Source: Vibrio europaeus (lineage in GTDB: Bacteria > Pseudomonadota > Gammaproteobacteria > Enterobacterales > Vibrionaceae). From it: DNA of 64,000 bases. Every line of letters begins with the position of its first letter. The stretch's first letter is position 1. Position numbers and translations under genes: made by a program. Below are positions 16,297-26,404 of this stretch, in pieces. The notes beneath the pieces are model-generated. The model had not been told where the DNA came from and did not search any database. It saw nothing but the letters and a program-made list of their open reading frames with translations. The stretch is from positions 124,001 to 188,000 of the forward strand of contig NZ_LUAX01000003.1 in assembly GCF_001695575.1 (NCBI RefSeq), in the 5' to 3' direction.

Positions 16297-18960
16297 TTAA
16301 GCGTATTGTGGGTTTGTTTTTTCAGTGTCGATGTCGAACTTAGCAATAGCTTCAACAACTGCTGACTTCTCAACATCACCACGCTTAGCAAGCTCAGTTA
16401 GCGCTGCAACTACAACGTAACCTGCGTTAACTTCGAAGTGACGACGTAGGTTCTCACGGCTATCAGAACGGCCGTAACCATCTGTACCCAACACTTTGTA
16501 AGACTCAGAAGGCATAAACGCACGAACTTGTTCTGCGTAGTTCTTCATGTAGTCAGTCGCTGCGATTGCTGGCTCAGCACCCATTACTTGTGCAATGTAA
16601 GGTACTTTCGCTTCGCCTTCAGGGTGAAGCATGTTGTAACGCTCTGCGTCTTGGCCGTCACGAGTTAGTTCGTTGAACGACGTTACAGAGAACACGTCAG
16701 AAGCAATACCGTACTCTTCGCTTAGAATCGTCGCTGCTTTACGCACTTCATTCATGATAGTACCAGAGCCCATTAGCTGAACTTTAGACTTGTCACCTGC
16801 GTAAGATTCAAGCTTGTAGATACCCTTACGGATGCCTTCTTCAGCACCTTCTGGCATTGCTGGCATTGCGTAGTTTTCGTTCATCACAGTTAGGTAGTAG
16901 AACACGTTCTCTTGGTTCTCACCGTACATGCGACGGATACCGTCTTGCATGATAACTGCAACTTCGTACGCGAATGTTGGATCGTAAGAGATACAGTTAG
17001 GTACTGTGTTCGCCATGATGTGCGAGTGACCATCTTCGTGCTGTAGACCTTCACCGTTTAGCGTTGTACGACCAGCTGTAGCACCTAGTAGGAAACCACG
17101 AGCTTGTTGGTCACCAGCCATCCATGCCATATCACCTACACGTTGGAAACCAAACATTGAGTAGTAGATGTAGAACGGGATCATTGGTAGATCGTTAGTG
17201 CTGTATGACGTTGCTGCTGCAACCCAAGAAGCCATTGAACCTAGTTCGTTGATACCTTCTTGTAGAACCTGACCTGAAGTTGCTTCTTTGTAGTAAGAAA
17301 CAATGTCGCGATCCTGTGGCGTGTAGTTCTGACCGTGCGGGTTGTAGATACCGATCTGACGGAATAGACCTTCCATACCGAACGTACGTGCTTCATCACA
17401 GATGATAGGAACGATGTTCTTACTAATGTTCTTGTTCTTAAGCAGGATGTTAAGAGTACGAACGTAAGCCATAGTTGTAGAGATATCACGCTTTTGCTCA
17501 CTTAGTAGCGGCGCGAACTCTTCTAGCTCAGGTACTTTGAATTCTTGAGTGAACTTAGGTAGACGCTGTGGCGTGTAACCTTTTAGTTCTTTACGACGAG
17601 CGTGTAGGTAATCGTATTCCGCAGAACCTTCTTCAAGTTTCAGGTACGGAAGCTCTTTAACCGCTTCGTCAGTTAGGATGTCTTGAAGACCTAGACGATC
17701 ACGTAGGTGTAGTACGTGAGTCATGTCCATCTTCTTAACTTGGTGCGCGATGTTCTTACCTTCAGCCGCTTCACCCATACCGTAACCTTTAACCGTCTTA
17801 GCTAGGATTACTGTTGGACGACCTTTAGTTTCTGCCGCGTTTTTGTATGCTGCGAACAGCTTAGAAGACTCGTGACCACCACGCTTAAGTGCGAAGATTT
17901 CGTCATCAGTCATGTCTGCAACTAGTGCAGCTGTCTCTGGGTACTTACCAAAGAAGTGTTCACGTACGTAAGCACCGTCTTTAGATTTAAATGTTTGGTA
18001 GTCACCATCTACAGTTTCGTTCATTAGCTGTAGAAGCTTGCCAGACGTATCTTTAGCAAGCAGTGCATCCCAGTTGCTACCCCAGATAACTTTAACAACA
18101 TTCCAGCCAGCACCTTTGAATAGGCCTTCTAGCTCTTGGATGATGCTACCGTTACCCATTACAGGGCCATCTAGACGCTGTAGGTTACAGTTAACTAGGA
18201 AACATAGGTTGTCTAGCTTCTCACGCGCAGCGAAAGATAGTGAACCACGTGATTCTGGCTCATCCATCTCACCGTCACCTAGGAACGCGTATACACGCTG
18301 AGCCGAAGTATCTTTCATACCACGACCGTCTAGGTACTTAAGGAAACGCGCTTGGTAGATCGCAGAAATAGGACCTAAACCCATAGAAACTGTTGGGAAC
18401 TGCCAGAACTCAGGCATCAGTTTAGGGTGCGGGTATGATGGGATACCTTTACCGTCTACTTCTTGACGGAAGTTATCTAGCTGCTCTTCAGTTAGACGAC
18501 CTTCAACGAATGCACGAGAGTAGATACCCGGTGAGATGTGACCTTGGTAGTATACTAGATCGCCACCGTCCGTCTCGTTTGGAGCGCGGAAGAAGTGGTT
18601 GAAACATACTTCGTAGAATGCAGCAGAAGACTGGAAAGACGCCATGTGGCCGCCTAGCTCTAAGTCTTTCTTAGATGCACGTAGAACGATCATGATTGCG
18701 TTCCAACGGATGATGGAACGAATACGGCGCTCAAGAGTTGTGTCACCTGGGTAAGCTGGTTCTTGATCTGCAGGAATCGTGTTGATGTAGTTCGTTGTGA
18801 TACCTGTTGGCATATCAACACCGTCTAGACGTGCTTTGTCTAGAACTTGCTCTAGTAGGAACTGAGCACGTTCTACACCTTCTTCACGTACAACTGACTC
18901 AAGTGCTTGTAGCCATTCTTGAGTTTCCAGTGCATCTACGTCATGCTTCATATCAGACAT
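16297..18960 (-). CDS. aceE: Pyruvate dehydrogenase E1 component
   Basis: 887 aa, identical in length to E. coli AceE (homodimeric type). It has a thiamine diphosphate motif beginning GDGEMDEPES, and conserved blocks such as NLQRLDGPVMGNGSI and TTLNGEGLQHEDGHSH. It decarboxylates pyruvate and reductively acetylates the E2 lipoyl group. It lies in the order pdhR-aceE-aceF-lpd, 56 bp downstream of pdhR. It is likely controlled by PdhR through the operators upstream of pdhR. Confidence 0.97.
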   Translation of the reverse strand: MSDMKHDVDALETQEWLQALESVVREEGVERAQFLLEQVLDKARLDGVDMPTGITTNYINTIPADQEPAYPGDTTLERRIRSIIRWNAIMIVLRASKKDLELGGHMASFQSSAAFYEVCFNHFFRAPNETDGGDLVYYQGHISPGIYSRAFVEGRLTEEQLDNFRQEVDGKGIPSYPHPKLMPEFWQFPTVSMGLGPISAIYQARFLKYLDGRGMKDTSAQRVYAFLGDGEMDEPESRGSLSFAAREKLDNLCFLVNCNLQRLDGPVMGNGSIIQELEGLFKGAGWNVVKVIWGSNWDALLAKDTSGKLLQLMNETVDGDYQTFKSKDGAYVREHFFGKYPETAALVADMTDDEIFALKRGGHESSKLFAAYKNAAETKGRPTVILAKTVKGYGMGEAAEGKNIAHQVKKMDMTHVLHLRDRLGLQDILTDEAVKELPYLKLEEGSAEYDYLHARRKELKGYTPQRLPKFTQEFKVPELEEFAPLLSEQKRDISTTMAYVRTLNILLKNKNISKNIVPIICDEARTFGMEGLFRQIGIYNPHGQNYTPQDRDIVSYYKEATSGQVLQEGINELGSMASWVAAATSYSTNDLPMIPFYIYYSMFGFQRVGDMAWMAGDQQARGFLLGATAGRTTLNGEGLQHEDGHSHIMANTVPNCISYDPTFAYEVAVIMQDGIRRMYGENQENVFYYLTVMNENYAMPAMPEGAEEGIRKGIYKLESYAGDKSKVQLMGSGTIMNEVRKAATILSEEYGIASDVFSVTSFNELTRDGQDAERYNMLHPEGEAKVPYIAQVMGAEPAIAATDYMKNYAEQVRAFMPSESYKVLGTDGYGRSDSRENLRRHFEVNAGYVVVAALTELAKRGDVEKSAVVEAIAKFDIDTEKTNPQYA

Positions 18961-19016
18961 GGCGATCTATCCTTCTATTGGTTGGATCTACTTATTTAAA
19001 GTAACCGTTTCTTGTT

Positions 19017-19784
19017 TTAAGAATCGTTACCTTGCTGAATTCGACGCAAAGAGCGCTCTCTGCGAGACTCTTCACGAGTCAAATCCAACAATGTTTCTTC
19101 AATATAAGCTAAGTGTGAGTGAGACATTTCACGCGCCTTTTCAGGCTGACCAGAAACAATCGCATCCACGATATTAGCTCGGTGTTTACTTACTTTTTCG
19201 ACCACTTCATCGCGGCGATGTAAGAGCTTTAAATTCTGCAAGACATTCTGCTCTAGCAAAGGCGCAAGGCTGCGAACAATGTGCAGAAGTACCACGTTAT
19301 GGGCAGCTTCAGTTAAAGCGATCAAAAACTGCATTACCGCAGCTGATTCTGCTTCGACATTCTTCTTAGTTTGCTCTTCACTAATGTTTTTCAGGCAAGC
19401 CTGAATACGAGCGAAGTCTTCCTCGGTACCACGAACTGCTGCAAAGTAAGCGGCTATACCTTCCATCGCATGACGCGTTTCCAGTAAATCCAGCTGAGTT
19501 TCGGAGTGGCTAGACAATAAATTTAGCAGAGGATCTGAAAAGCTGGTCCAGATGTTCTCACTAACAAAAGTGCCACCACCCTGACGGCGAGTAAGAAGAC
19601 GTTTAGCTTCTAAACGTTGTATCGCTTCTCGGATTGAAGGACGGGAAACATCAAACTGTTTTGCCAGTTCGCGCTCTGGAGGCAGCTGCTGCCCCGGAGA
19701 CAATGTTCCTTCCACAATCAGCCTTTCTAACTCTTGTTCAATCACATCAGAAAGTTTTGGCTGACGAATCCTTTGATAAGCCAT
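19017..19784 (-). CDS. pdhR: Pyruvate dehydrogenase complex repressor PdhR
   Basis: 255 aa from ATG 19784 ([17 protein letters not shown]), which matches the E. coli start; the frame extends upstream to 19814 but would run into the operator. The N-terminal GntR winged helix (about 10-75, with [23 protein letters not shown]) and the C-terminal FadR-type all-helical FCD domain are visible. It is a pyruvate-sensing repressor: pyruvate releases it from the operon promoter. It represses itself and aceEF-lpd. Two palindromic PdhR boxes lie upstream. Confidence 0.96.
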   Translation of the reverse strand: MAYQRIRQPKLSDVIEQELERLIVEGTLSPGQQLPPERELAKQFDVSRPSIREAIQRLEAKRLLTRRQGGGTFVSENIWTSFSDPLLNLLSSHSETQLDLLETRHAMEGIAAYFAAVRGTEEDFARIQACLKNISEEQTKKNVEAESAAVMQFLIALTEAAHNVVLLHIVRSLAPLLEQNVLQNLKLLHRRDEVVEKVSKHRANIVDAIVSGQPEKAREMSHSHLAYIEETLLDLTREESRRERSLRRIQQGNDS

Positions 19785-19812
19785 AGTTGTTTTTCTTCTA
19801 CTCTTTGCAGTC

Positions 19813-19829
19813 AATTGGTAATACCAATT
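19813..19829. promoter_or_regulatory. PdhR operator 1
   Basis: AATTGGTAATACCAATT is a perfect palindrome with a 3-bp centre, matching the E. coli PdhR box ATTGGTnnnACCAAT. It lies 28 bp upstream of the pdhR ATG, where bound repressor would block RNA polymerase or elongation. Confidence 0.88.
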
Positions 19830-19949
19830 TTAAGTTGGCGAGAAAATTAACATAATTAAAACGCAAGTTCCAGACAAAAATTGACCCAAATCATAGAACG
19901 AGCCATGTACCAACACTTTGATAACAATAGCTGATTAAAACAGCAATTA

Positions 19950-19966
19950 AATTGGTCTGACCAATT
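19950..19966. promoter_or_regulatory. PdhR operator 2
   Basis: AATTGGTCTGACCAATT is a second perfect PdhR box, 137 bp upstream of operator 1 (centre to centre). A degenerate half-site, AATTGGTAAG, follows near 20012. Paired operators could allow looping or a second promoter; that is inference. Confidence 0.85.
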
Positions 19967-20077
19967 ACAAAATATAAACAGATGGGAATAAACCGTGCTA
20001 GGTATCACAGTTTAATTGGTAAGTTTTAAAGGAATATGAACAGAATATGTCGTGAAAAGATGGGAAATTAGGAGTTT

Positions 20078-20203
20078 GGAGAGCTGGAGAGCTGGAGAGC
20101 TGGAGAGCTATATTTTCAAGGGAACAAGTACTGTCAACACCCTGCTCCAGCAGGGCGAAGCCCGATCCAATTATCCAGCAGCGGAGCACTCTAGTTCTCC
20201 ATA
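20078..20203. repeat. Composite intergenic repeat B: (GGAGAGCT)4 + mini-hairpins
   Basis: Four perfect copies of GGAGAGCT fill 20078-20109. Downstream are CTGTCAACAC (20131-20140), a CCCTGCT/AGCAGGG stem (20140-20155), and the mini-hairpin GGGC-GAA-GCCC at 20153-20163 within AGCAGGGCGAAGCCCGATCC, a 20-bp string repeated exactly in element D. A degenerate GC-GGA-GC follows near 20181. The right end lies just before the recJ stop (20208). This is the only one of the five that is not between convergent genes. Confidence 0.85.
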
Positions 20204-20207
20204 GGCA

Positions 20208-21944
20208 CTACTTCGCCTCTATATGATCAATCATCAGCTGCAACGATTGATTGCCGCGGAACTCATTAATGTCGAGCTTATACGCTAAGCGCACCGTTTT
20301 TACTGAAGCATCAGGCCAGCGGCGCAGATCAACGTTGAATGCAATACCATCAATCATGATATTGGTTGGATGACCTTTGTGTAGAGGTTCTAGCATAAGC
20401 TTGAGGTGTTTCTCGCCAACCAGCTTCTGATGAAGCACTTTAAATTCACCGTCGAACAGAGGTTCTGGGAAAGCTTGTCCCCAAGGTCCACCAGCACGAA
20501 GCATCTCGGCGACATGCATAGAGAACTCTTCTGGCTTGAGTTCTCCATCAGACAAAATCACACCTTTCAGTGCCGCTTCATCTAAGTCTTGCTTAACTGC
20601 TTCATCAAACAGTTTAGAGAAACGTTCAAAATCTTTCTCCAAAATGGTTAGACCCGCTGCCATCGCGTGCCCGCCGAATTTGAGTATCAAACCAGAGTTC
20701 TGGGTATCGATGCGATCTAAAGTATCACGCATATGCAGACCCGGTATTGAGCGGCATGAACCTTTAATCGAACCTTCACCACCATCTGCAAAAGCAATCA
20801 CAGGACGGTGAAACTTCTCTTTAATGCGTGAGGCTAAAATACCAATCACACCCTGATGCCAATCACGCTGAAAAAGTACTAGGCCATGAGGCATATCTTG
20901 ATCGCCGAACTGCAGACGTTCACAAAAAGCCATCGCTTCTTGCTTCATTCCCTCTTCAATTTCTTTACGAGTTTGGTTCAAGCCGTCTAACTCGCTCGCC
21001 ATACGGCGTGCAGCATGAATGTTGTTTGCCATTAACAGCTCAACACCAAACGACATATCATCCAAACGACCTGCGGCGTTGATACGCGGCCCTAACGCGA
21101 AACCAAAATCAGAAGCCACCAAACGATGTGAATCTCGCTTCGCCACTTCAATCAAAGCTTGAATACCCGGACGCGCTTTACCCGCTCTAATTCGCTGCAA
21201 TCCTTGATGAACCAAAATACGATTGTTTTCATCTAGAGGCACGACATCGGCAACCGTACCGAGTGCCACTAAGTCAATCAGCTCCATTAACTTAGGCTCT
21301 GCCATCCCTTGTTCGGCAAACCAGCCAGTTTTACGCATATGAACGCAAAGCGCCATCATCAAGTAAAAAGCAACGCCAACGCCAGCCAACGCTTTAGATG
21401 GAAAAGCACATTCTTGCAGGTTGGGATTGACCATGGCATCAGCATTCGGCAGCTCATGACCAGGTAAGTGGTGGTCAGTCACCAATACTTTCAAACCCTG
21501 CTCTTTCGCATAGCGCACACCATCAATCGAAGAAACCCCATTGTCGACGGTCATAATCACTTCAGCGCCAATCTCAATCGCTTGATCAACAACCTCAGGA
21601 CTTAGGCCATAACCATCTTCAAAACGATTCGGGACTAGGTAGTCGACATTATTCGAGCCTAACATCCTAAGCGCCAACACAGACAAAGCCGAACTTGTCG
21701 CCCCATCTGCATCAAAATCGCCCACTACGATTATCCGCTTGTTGTGCTGAATCGACTCAAATAACAGCTCAACCGCCGCTTCAATGCCATGCAGTTTTTG
21801 ATAGGAATGCAACGCACGCGCTGTGGTGTCTAGTTGCTGCTGCGATGTGATACCTCGACTGGCGTAGATACGTTTAAGTAAAGGCGCAATAGTATCTGGC
21901 AGAGAGGATAAATCAGGTTCAGGGCGACGTTGGATTTCAATCAT
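20208..21944 (-). CDS. recJ: Single-stranded-DNA-specific exonuclease RecJ
   Basis: 578 aa from ATG 21944 (MIEIQRRPE), close to the 577 aa of E. coli RecJ; the open frame continues to 21998 but those residues have no counterpart. DHH-phosphoesterase motifs are present: VVGDFDADGATS, VTDHHLPGHE, GVGVAFYL, and the DHHA1-type FGGHAMAAG. It is a 5'-3' ssDNA exonuclease in RecF-pathway recombination, mismatch repair and base excision repair. It is the last gene of xerD-dsbC-recJ, the same order as in E. coli. Its stop abuts composite repeat B. Confidence 0.96.
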   Translation of the reverse strand: MIEIQRRPEPDLSSLPDTIAPLLKRIYASRGITSQQQLDTTARALHSYQKLHGIEAAVELLFESIQHNKRIIVVGDFDADGATSSALSVLALRMLGSNNVDYLVPNRFEDGYGLSPEVVDQAIEIGAEVIMTVDNGVSSIDGVRYAKEQGLKVLVTDHHLPGHELPNADAMVNPNLQECAFPSKALAGVGVAFYLMMALCVHMRKTGWFAEQGMAEPKLMELIDLVALGTVADVVPLDENNRILVHQGLQRIRAGKARPGIQALIEVAKRDSHRLVASDFGFALGPRINAAGRLDDMSFGVELLMANNIHAARRMASELDGLNQTRKEIEEGMKQEAMAFCERLQFGDQDMPHGLVLFQRDWHQGVIGILASRIKEKFHRPVIAFADGGEGSIKGSCRSIPGLHMRDTLDRIDTQNSGLILKFGGHAMAAGLTILEKDFERFSKLFDEAVKQDLDEAALKGVILSDGELKPEEFSMHVAEMLRAGGPWGQAFPEPLFDGEFKVLHQKLVGEKHLKLMLEPLHKGHPTNIMIDGIAFNVDLRRWPDASVKTVRLAYKLDINEFRGNQSLQLMIDHIEAK

Positions 21945-22041
21945 GGCAAATAGATCGGATGATGATAAGTTAAGTGGGACAATCATAGCAGTAACCAAAC
22001 TAAACTGAGGATATTTAGTTTGGTTACTTGATTCGTTTTAG

Positions 22042-22794
22042 TTACGACTTTGGAGTTTGTTGCAGGCGTTGCAGCATCTGCTCTGGTGGCAAGTAACCCC
22101 CTACCATCTCACCATTAGGTAAGAAGATCGCTGGCGTACCACTGATTCCCAGTTCACGACCTAGCGCATAGTGATCCTGAATAATCTGCTGATACTTAGC
22201 AAAGTCTTCACTCTTTTCTGGGAACTCACGCTTTACCTTACCGTTGTGCATCGCGGATTGTGGATCTTCTGCGCCCCAAATCGATGCCATTTGATCAGCC
22301 ACTGAGCCCGTTGCACCCTGACGAGGGTATGCAAGGTAACGAATGGTAATCCCTAGATCATTGTAGTCTTTCATCTGACTATGAAGTCGAACACAGTAGC
22401 CACATGTAATATCCGTGAACACAGAGATCACGTACTTCTCATTTTTGGCTTTAAACTCAATCATGCTGTCTTTAAAGGCTTCAATTTTCGCCGCATTGAT
22501 TGGCGCTTGGCGTTTAGCCAGCACATCTTCGTACTTGCCATTTGAGTCCAGCTTGTACAGGGTACCCGTGATAAAATAATCGCCAGTTGGTGAAGCAAAC
22601 AGGATTCCACCGCTTGTTTGTATTTCAACTAAGCCATCAATATCAGCGGGAACAACGTTCTTCACTTCCAATCCAAGCTTGGCAAAATGCTCTTCTAGCT
22701 GCGCTTTATCAAATTTCACATCGCCTGCAGATACGGTTTGTGTAGCAAGTAGAAATGGCAATGTAAGTAGAGTCATTCGGCGTAATACGCTCAT
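22042..22794 (-). CDS. dsbC: Periplasmic thiol:disulfide isomerase DsbC
   Basis: 250 aa. A signal peptide (MSVLRRMTLLTLPFLLATQTVSA, cleavage about residue 23) precedes an N-terminal dimerisation domain and a thioredoxin-like domain with the active-site CGYC at 131-134. It reshuffles wrong disulfides in the periplasm and is kept reduced by DsbD. It sits between xerD and recJ, as in E. coli. A cis-proline is visible in SGTPAIFLPNG. Confidence 0.95.
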   Translation of the reverse strand: MSVLRRMTLLTLPFLLATQTVSAGDVKFDKAQLEEHFAKLGLEVKNVVPADIDGLVEIQTSGGILFASPTGDYFITGTLYKLDSNGKYEDVLAKRQAPINAAKIEAFKDSMIEFKAKNEKYVISVFTDITCGYCVRLHSQMKDYNDLGITIRYLAYPRQGATGSVADQMASIWGAEDPQSAMHNGKVKREFPEKSEDFAKYQQIIQDHYALGRELGISGTPAIFLPNGEMVGGYLPPEQMLQRLQQTPKS

Positions 22795-22834
22795 TCAATT
22801 CACCTTAAATCGATTTAGTTATAACCATGAGCGC

Positions 22835-23743
22835 TTAAGCCCTTGGGTGATGCTCACTGTGTAGCTGTTTCAATCGTTCAGTTGCTACATGAGTATAAAT
22901 TTGTGTTGTAGACAAGTCACTATGCCCCAAAAGCATCTGTACTACACGTAAGTCTGCGCCGTAGTTCAACAAATGGGTCGCAAAAGCGTGTCTTAGCACG
23001 TGAGGAGAAAGTAGTTCGGTATCAATCCCAGCTATCACCGCGTAGTGCTTTATACGATGCCAAAACGTCTGGCGAGTCATTTGTCGCGCGCGTTTACTTG
23101 GAAACACCACATCAGAGGTTGTCTCTCCAAGTAATTCAGACCTGCCCTGGTGGATAAAAGTTTCAATCCATTCAACGGCATTTTCTCCCATCGGCACCAA
23201 ACGCTCTTTACCACCTTTACCCGTTACCCGAACAACGCCTTGACGCAAACTAACGTTTTCCATTGTCAGGCTGACTAACTCAGTGACACGCAATCCGGTC
23301 GCATAAAGCAGTTCAAGCATGGCTTTATCGCGCAGCTCCATCGGATCATTCGGATCCGGCGCATTAAGCAACGCATCCACTTGTTCTTCAGTCAGATCTT
23401 TAGGTAGGCGTTTCGGTAATTTTGGGCTTACCAGTAGCGCACTCGGATCATCACTGCGAACTTTCTCACGATGCAAATACTGAAACAGACGTCGAATCGC
23501 GGACAACATTCTTGCTCGTGAAGTTTGCTTATAACCTTCGTCAACCAACCACGCTTGGTAATCTTGCAGCCCAGACAAACTGATAAAGTCGAGACGATAA
23601 TTATTGGTCGTCATCCACTGGATTAGCTTTGAGAGATCATTTCGGTATGAGGCAAGGGTGTTTTCAGATAAGCCCCGCTCCATCCACATCGCATCTAAAA
23701 ACTGTTCTACTAGCCCTTGGTCAGGCGACATTTGTTGTGACAC
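22835..23743 (-). CDS. xerD: Site-specific tyrosine recombinase XerD
   Basis: 302 aa from a GTG at 23743, which has GAGG 6 nt upstream; a TTG at 23755 would add four residues. Catalytic tyrosine recombinase residues are seen in ATGLRVTEL, GKGGKERLVP, HVLRHAFATHLL, LLGHSDLSTTQIYTHV (Arg, Lys, His-x-x-Arg, His, Tyr). With XerC and FtsK it resolves chromosome dimers at dif; in vibrios it also serves filamentous phage integration. It is the first gene of xerD-dsbC-recJ and divergent from fldB. Confidence 0.95.
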   Translation of the reverse strand: MSQQMSPDQGLVEQFLDAMWMERGLSENTLASYRNDLSKLIQWMTTNNYRLDFISLSGLQDYQAWLVDEGYKQTSRARMLSAIRRLFQYLHREKVRSDDPSALLVSPKLPKRLPKDLTEEQVDALLNAPDPNDPMELRDKAMLELLYATGLRVTELVSLTMENVSLRQGVVRVTGKGGKERLVPMGENAVEWIETFIHQGRSELLGETTSDVVFPSKRARQMTRQTFWHRIKHYAVIAGIDTELLSPHVLRHAFATHLLNYGADLRVVQMLLGHSDLSTTQIYTHVATERLKQLHSEHHPRA

Positions 23744-23894
23744 GGCAAACCTCAAAAATTTTTTCTGCGGTCAAATGTAAGTGCCACAAAACAATAAAGC
23801 TATAAAAATTGCTAGTGAAAGTGGATATTCGCTGCAAAGCTCGCCATTTTGTGGTTAGAATTCACCATCAATTCTCAAAATATAAAACAATGCT

Positions 23895-24416
23895 ATGAAA
23901 ATCGGTCTATTTTACGGCTCAACGACTTGTTACACCGAAATGGCGGCAGAGAAAATCCGCGCTATCATTGGTGAAGACCTTGTTGATATTCACAACGTTA
24001 AAGAGTCACCACTCTCTTTGATGGAAGATTATGATTTTCTGATTATCGGCATTTCGACCTGGGATTTTGGTGAGATCCAAGAAGACTGGAATGAGTTATG
24101 GGATCAAATCGATGGCGTATCGCTAAATGGCAAAACCGTCGCACTATTCGGCTTAGGCGATCAAGAAGGCTATGGCGAGTGGTATCTGGATGCTATGGGA
24201 CTCTTGCACCACGAGCTGAAAAAGACCGGAGCTAACTTTGTTGGTTACTGGCCTAACGACGAGAACTACGAGTTTGAAGCCTCAAAAGCATTAACCGAAG
24301 ATGGCAGTCTATTTGTCGGCTTAGCACTTGATGAAGATTCCCAATACGAACTGAGCGATGAACGTATCGCCACTTGGGTTGAGCAGGTTTTGGTTGAGTA
24401 TCAAGAGACGCTGTAG
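23895..24416 (+). CDS. fldB: Flavodoxin FldB
   Basis: 173 aa, the E. coli FldB length. The FMN phosphate loop is [14 protein letters not shown] near the N-terminus, with flavin-stacking regions around STWDFGE and [10 protein letters not shown]. It is a small cytosolic electron carrier that can replace ferredoxin. It is divergent from xerD, the same arrangement as in E. coli. Its stop lies 10 nt from the left end of composite repeat C, and no ordinary terminator is present. Confidence 0.95.
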   Translation: MKIGLFYGSTTCYTEMAAEKIRAIIGEDLVDIHNVKESPLSLMEDYDFLIIGISTWDFGEIQEDWNELWDQIDGVSLNGKTVALFGLGDQEGYGEWYLDAMGLLHHELKKTGANFVGYWPNDENYEFEASKALTEDGSLFVGLALDEDSQYELSDERIATWVEQVLVEYQETL

Positions 24417-24425
24417 AAGCGGGAT

Positions 24426-24612
24426 GCGGGAACGGGCTTCGCCCTACGGATAACTGGATAACTGGATAACTGGATAACTGGATAACTGGATAACTAAAGT
24501 TGATCCACTTTGCTTAAAGTATCAACTCTAGCTTTCCCGCAGCAAAGCGAACTATAGAGCGGAGCTCGTTCCCGCAGGACGAAGTCCGTTCCTATTTCTA
24601 AGGGCGCAGCCC
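24426..24612. repeat. Composite intergenic repeat C: (GGATAACT)6 with inverted terminal mini-hairpins
   Basis: Six perfect GGATAACT units fill 24448-24495. An inverted repeat follows, with arms 24493-24504 and 24521-24532 and an inner ACTTT/AAAGT stem (24507-24520). Mini-hairpins to the right: GAGC-GGA-GCTC (24557-24567), GGAC-GAA-GTCC (24577-24587) and GGGC-GCA-GCCC (24602-24612, inside ampD). To the left, 24426-24446 is an inverted copy of the right-end motif, with GGGC-TTC-GCCC at 24434-24444, so this copy has inverted termini. It fills the whole space between the convergent fldB and ampD stops. Confidence 0.9.
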
Positions 24613-25143
24613 GCCCCTAAACCTCACCCAATCAAACACCAAGCCCGGATCGGTTTTGCGCAGTGGAGCAATGTACTGATGGCCAGTAATGCGCGGTAAA
24701 GTGATTTTCGGATAGCTGACTTGAATCAGCTTGGTTAGCTCCGTTAACGCTTGGTATTGCTCATCTGTGTAGGCAACAAAGTCGCTACCCTCTAGCTCAA
24801 TACCGATAGAGTAGTCATTGCACTTATCTCGCCCCGCAAAGCTTGAAACACCTGCGTGCCATGCTCTGGCAGTAAACGGTACAAACTGAACTACCTCTCC
24901 ATCACGTCTGATCAAGCAATGAGCCGAAACCCCCATGTTATGGATCACCTCAAAGAACGGATGTTCATTCGGGTCTAGTTGACCAGTAAAAAACTGTTCA
25001 ATATACGGACCACCAAACTGACCCGGCGGTAAGCTGATGTTATGCACAACCAAAAGAGAAATGTCGGTAGTGTCTGTTCTGTGGTCAAAAAAAGGTGAAG
25101 GCACATGTCTAGCTTTGTTGTACCAACCATTTTCATCGATCAT
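24598..25143 (-). CDS. ampD: 1,6-anhydro-N-acetylmuramyl-L-alanine amidase AmpD
   Basis: 181 aa. Zinc ligands are recognisable in LLVVHNISLPPGQ and in TGHQYIAPLRKTDPG (His and Asp), with HNMGVSAHCLIRRDGEVVQFV between. It is the cytosolic amidase of cell-wall recycling, and its loss can derepress AmpC-type beta-lactamases in bacteria that have AmpR. The last codons (GGLRP-stop) are encoded by a GGGC-GCA-GCCC mini-hairpin of composite repeat C, so the C-terminus appears to be supplied by the repeat. It is divergent from nadC, as in E. coli and Pseudomonas-type loci. Confidence 0.94.
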   Translation of the reverse strand: MIDENGWYNKARHVPSPFFDHRTDTTDISLLVVHNISLPPGQFGGPYIEQFFTGQLDPNEHPFFEVIHNMGVSAHCLIRRDGEVVQFVPFTARAWHAGVSSFAGRDKCNDYSIGIELEGSDFVAYTDEQYQALTELTKLIQVSYPKITLPRITGHQYIAPLRKTDPGLVFDWVRFRGGLRP

Positions 25144-25214
25144 AAGCGGCTCATTATCTTGATTAACTCTCTGATTTTATCCCTTTGGCGATGAAATGCG
25201 AGATTAATGGCTGA

Positions 25215-26162
<948 letters not shown>

Positions 26163-26195
26163 CTACCAGCTGAAAAAAACAACGTACTACTCAAG

Positions 26196-26224
26196 AAAAT
26201 AGAGGCTCCAAGCCTCTATTTTTG
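26196..26224 (+). terminator. Intrinsic terminator of nadC
   Basis: AATAGAGGCT / AGCCTCTATT with a 3-nt loop and five T; it separates nadC from the pil operon. Confidence 0.9.
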
Positions 26225-26404
26225 TATTCGCCCTAAGCTTACCCACCTCAACTCTTGCCCTTGCTCGGATCAAATTGTACTTGATATGAAACTAAGGACT
26301 ATTTTTGCCTAACTTACTCGGAAACAACCTGTTCGCACATTTCTGCTTAGCACCCCATTCAATACTCTCTCCGGACAAATCGTCTTTTATCTATGGAGAG
26401 AAAT

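Larger units (their letters stand above)
19785..20207. other. Intergenic region between pdhR and recJ
   Basis: This stretch of about 420 bp is without a gene. The pdhR-proximal part (19785-20030) is A/T-rich and holds the pdhR promoter with two PdhR operators and a half-site. The recJ-proximal part (20078-20203) is composite repeat B. No recJ terminator other than that repeat is seen. Confidence 0.7.

Noticed and set aside
20132..20137. TTGACA-like hexamers on the minus strand after each tandem array (20132-20137, 32514-32519, and TTGAYW variants in the other elements) considered as outward promoters
   Set aside because: Distance from the array varies from about 15 to 31 bp and no consistent -10 hexamer follows; in three copies the hexamer is simply part of the inverted repeat.
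26225..26404. Search for a sigma-54 or CRP-S promoter upstream of pilA
   Set aside because: Only an ATCAA-N7-TTGAT palindrome near 26270-26286 is visible; it does not match a sigma-54 or CRP consensus well enough to report.
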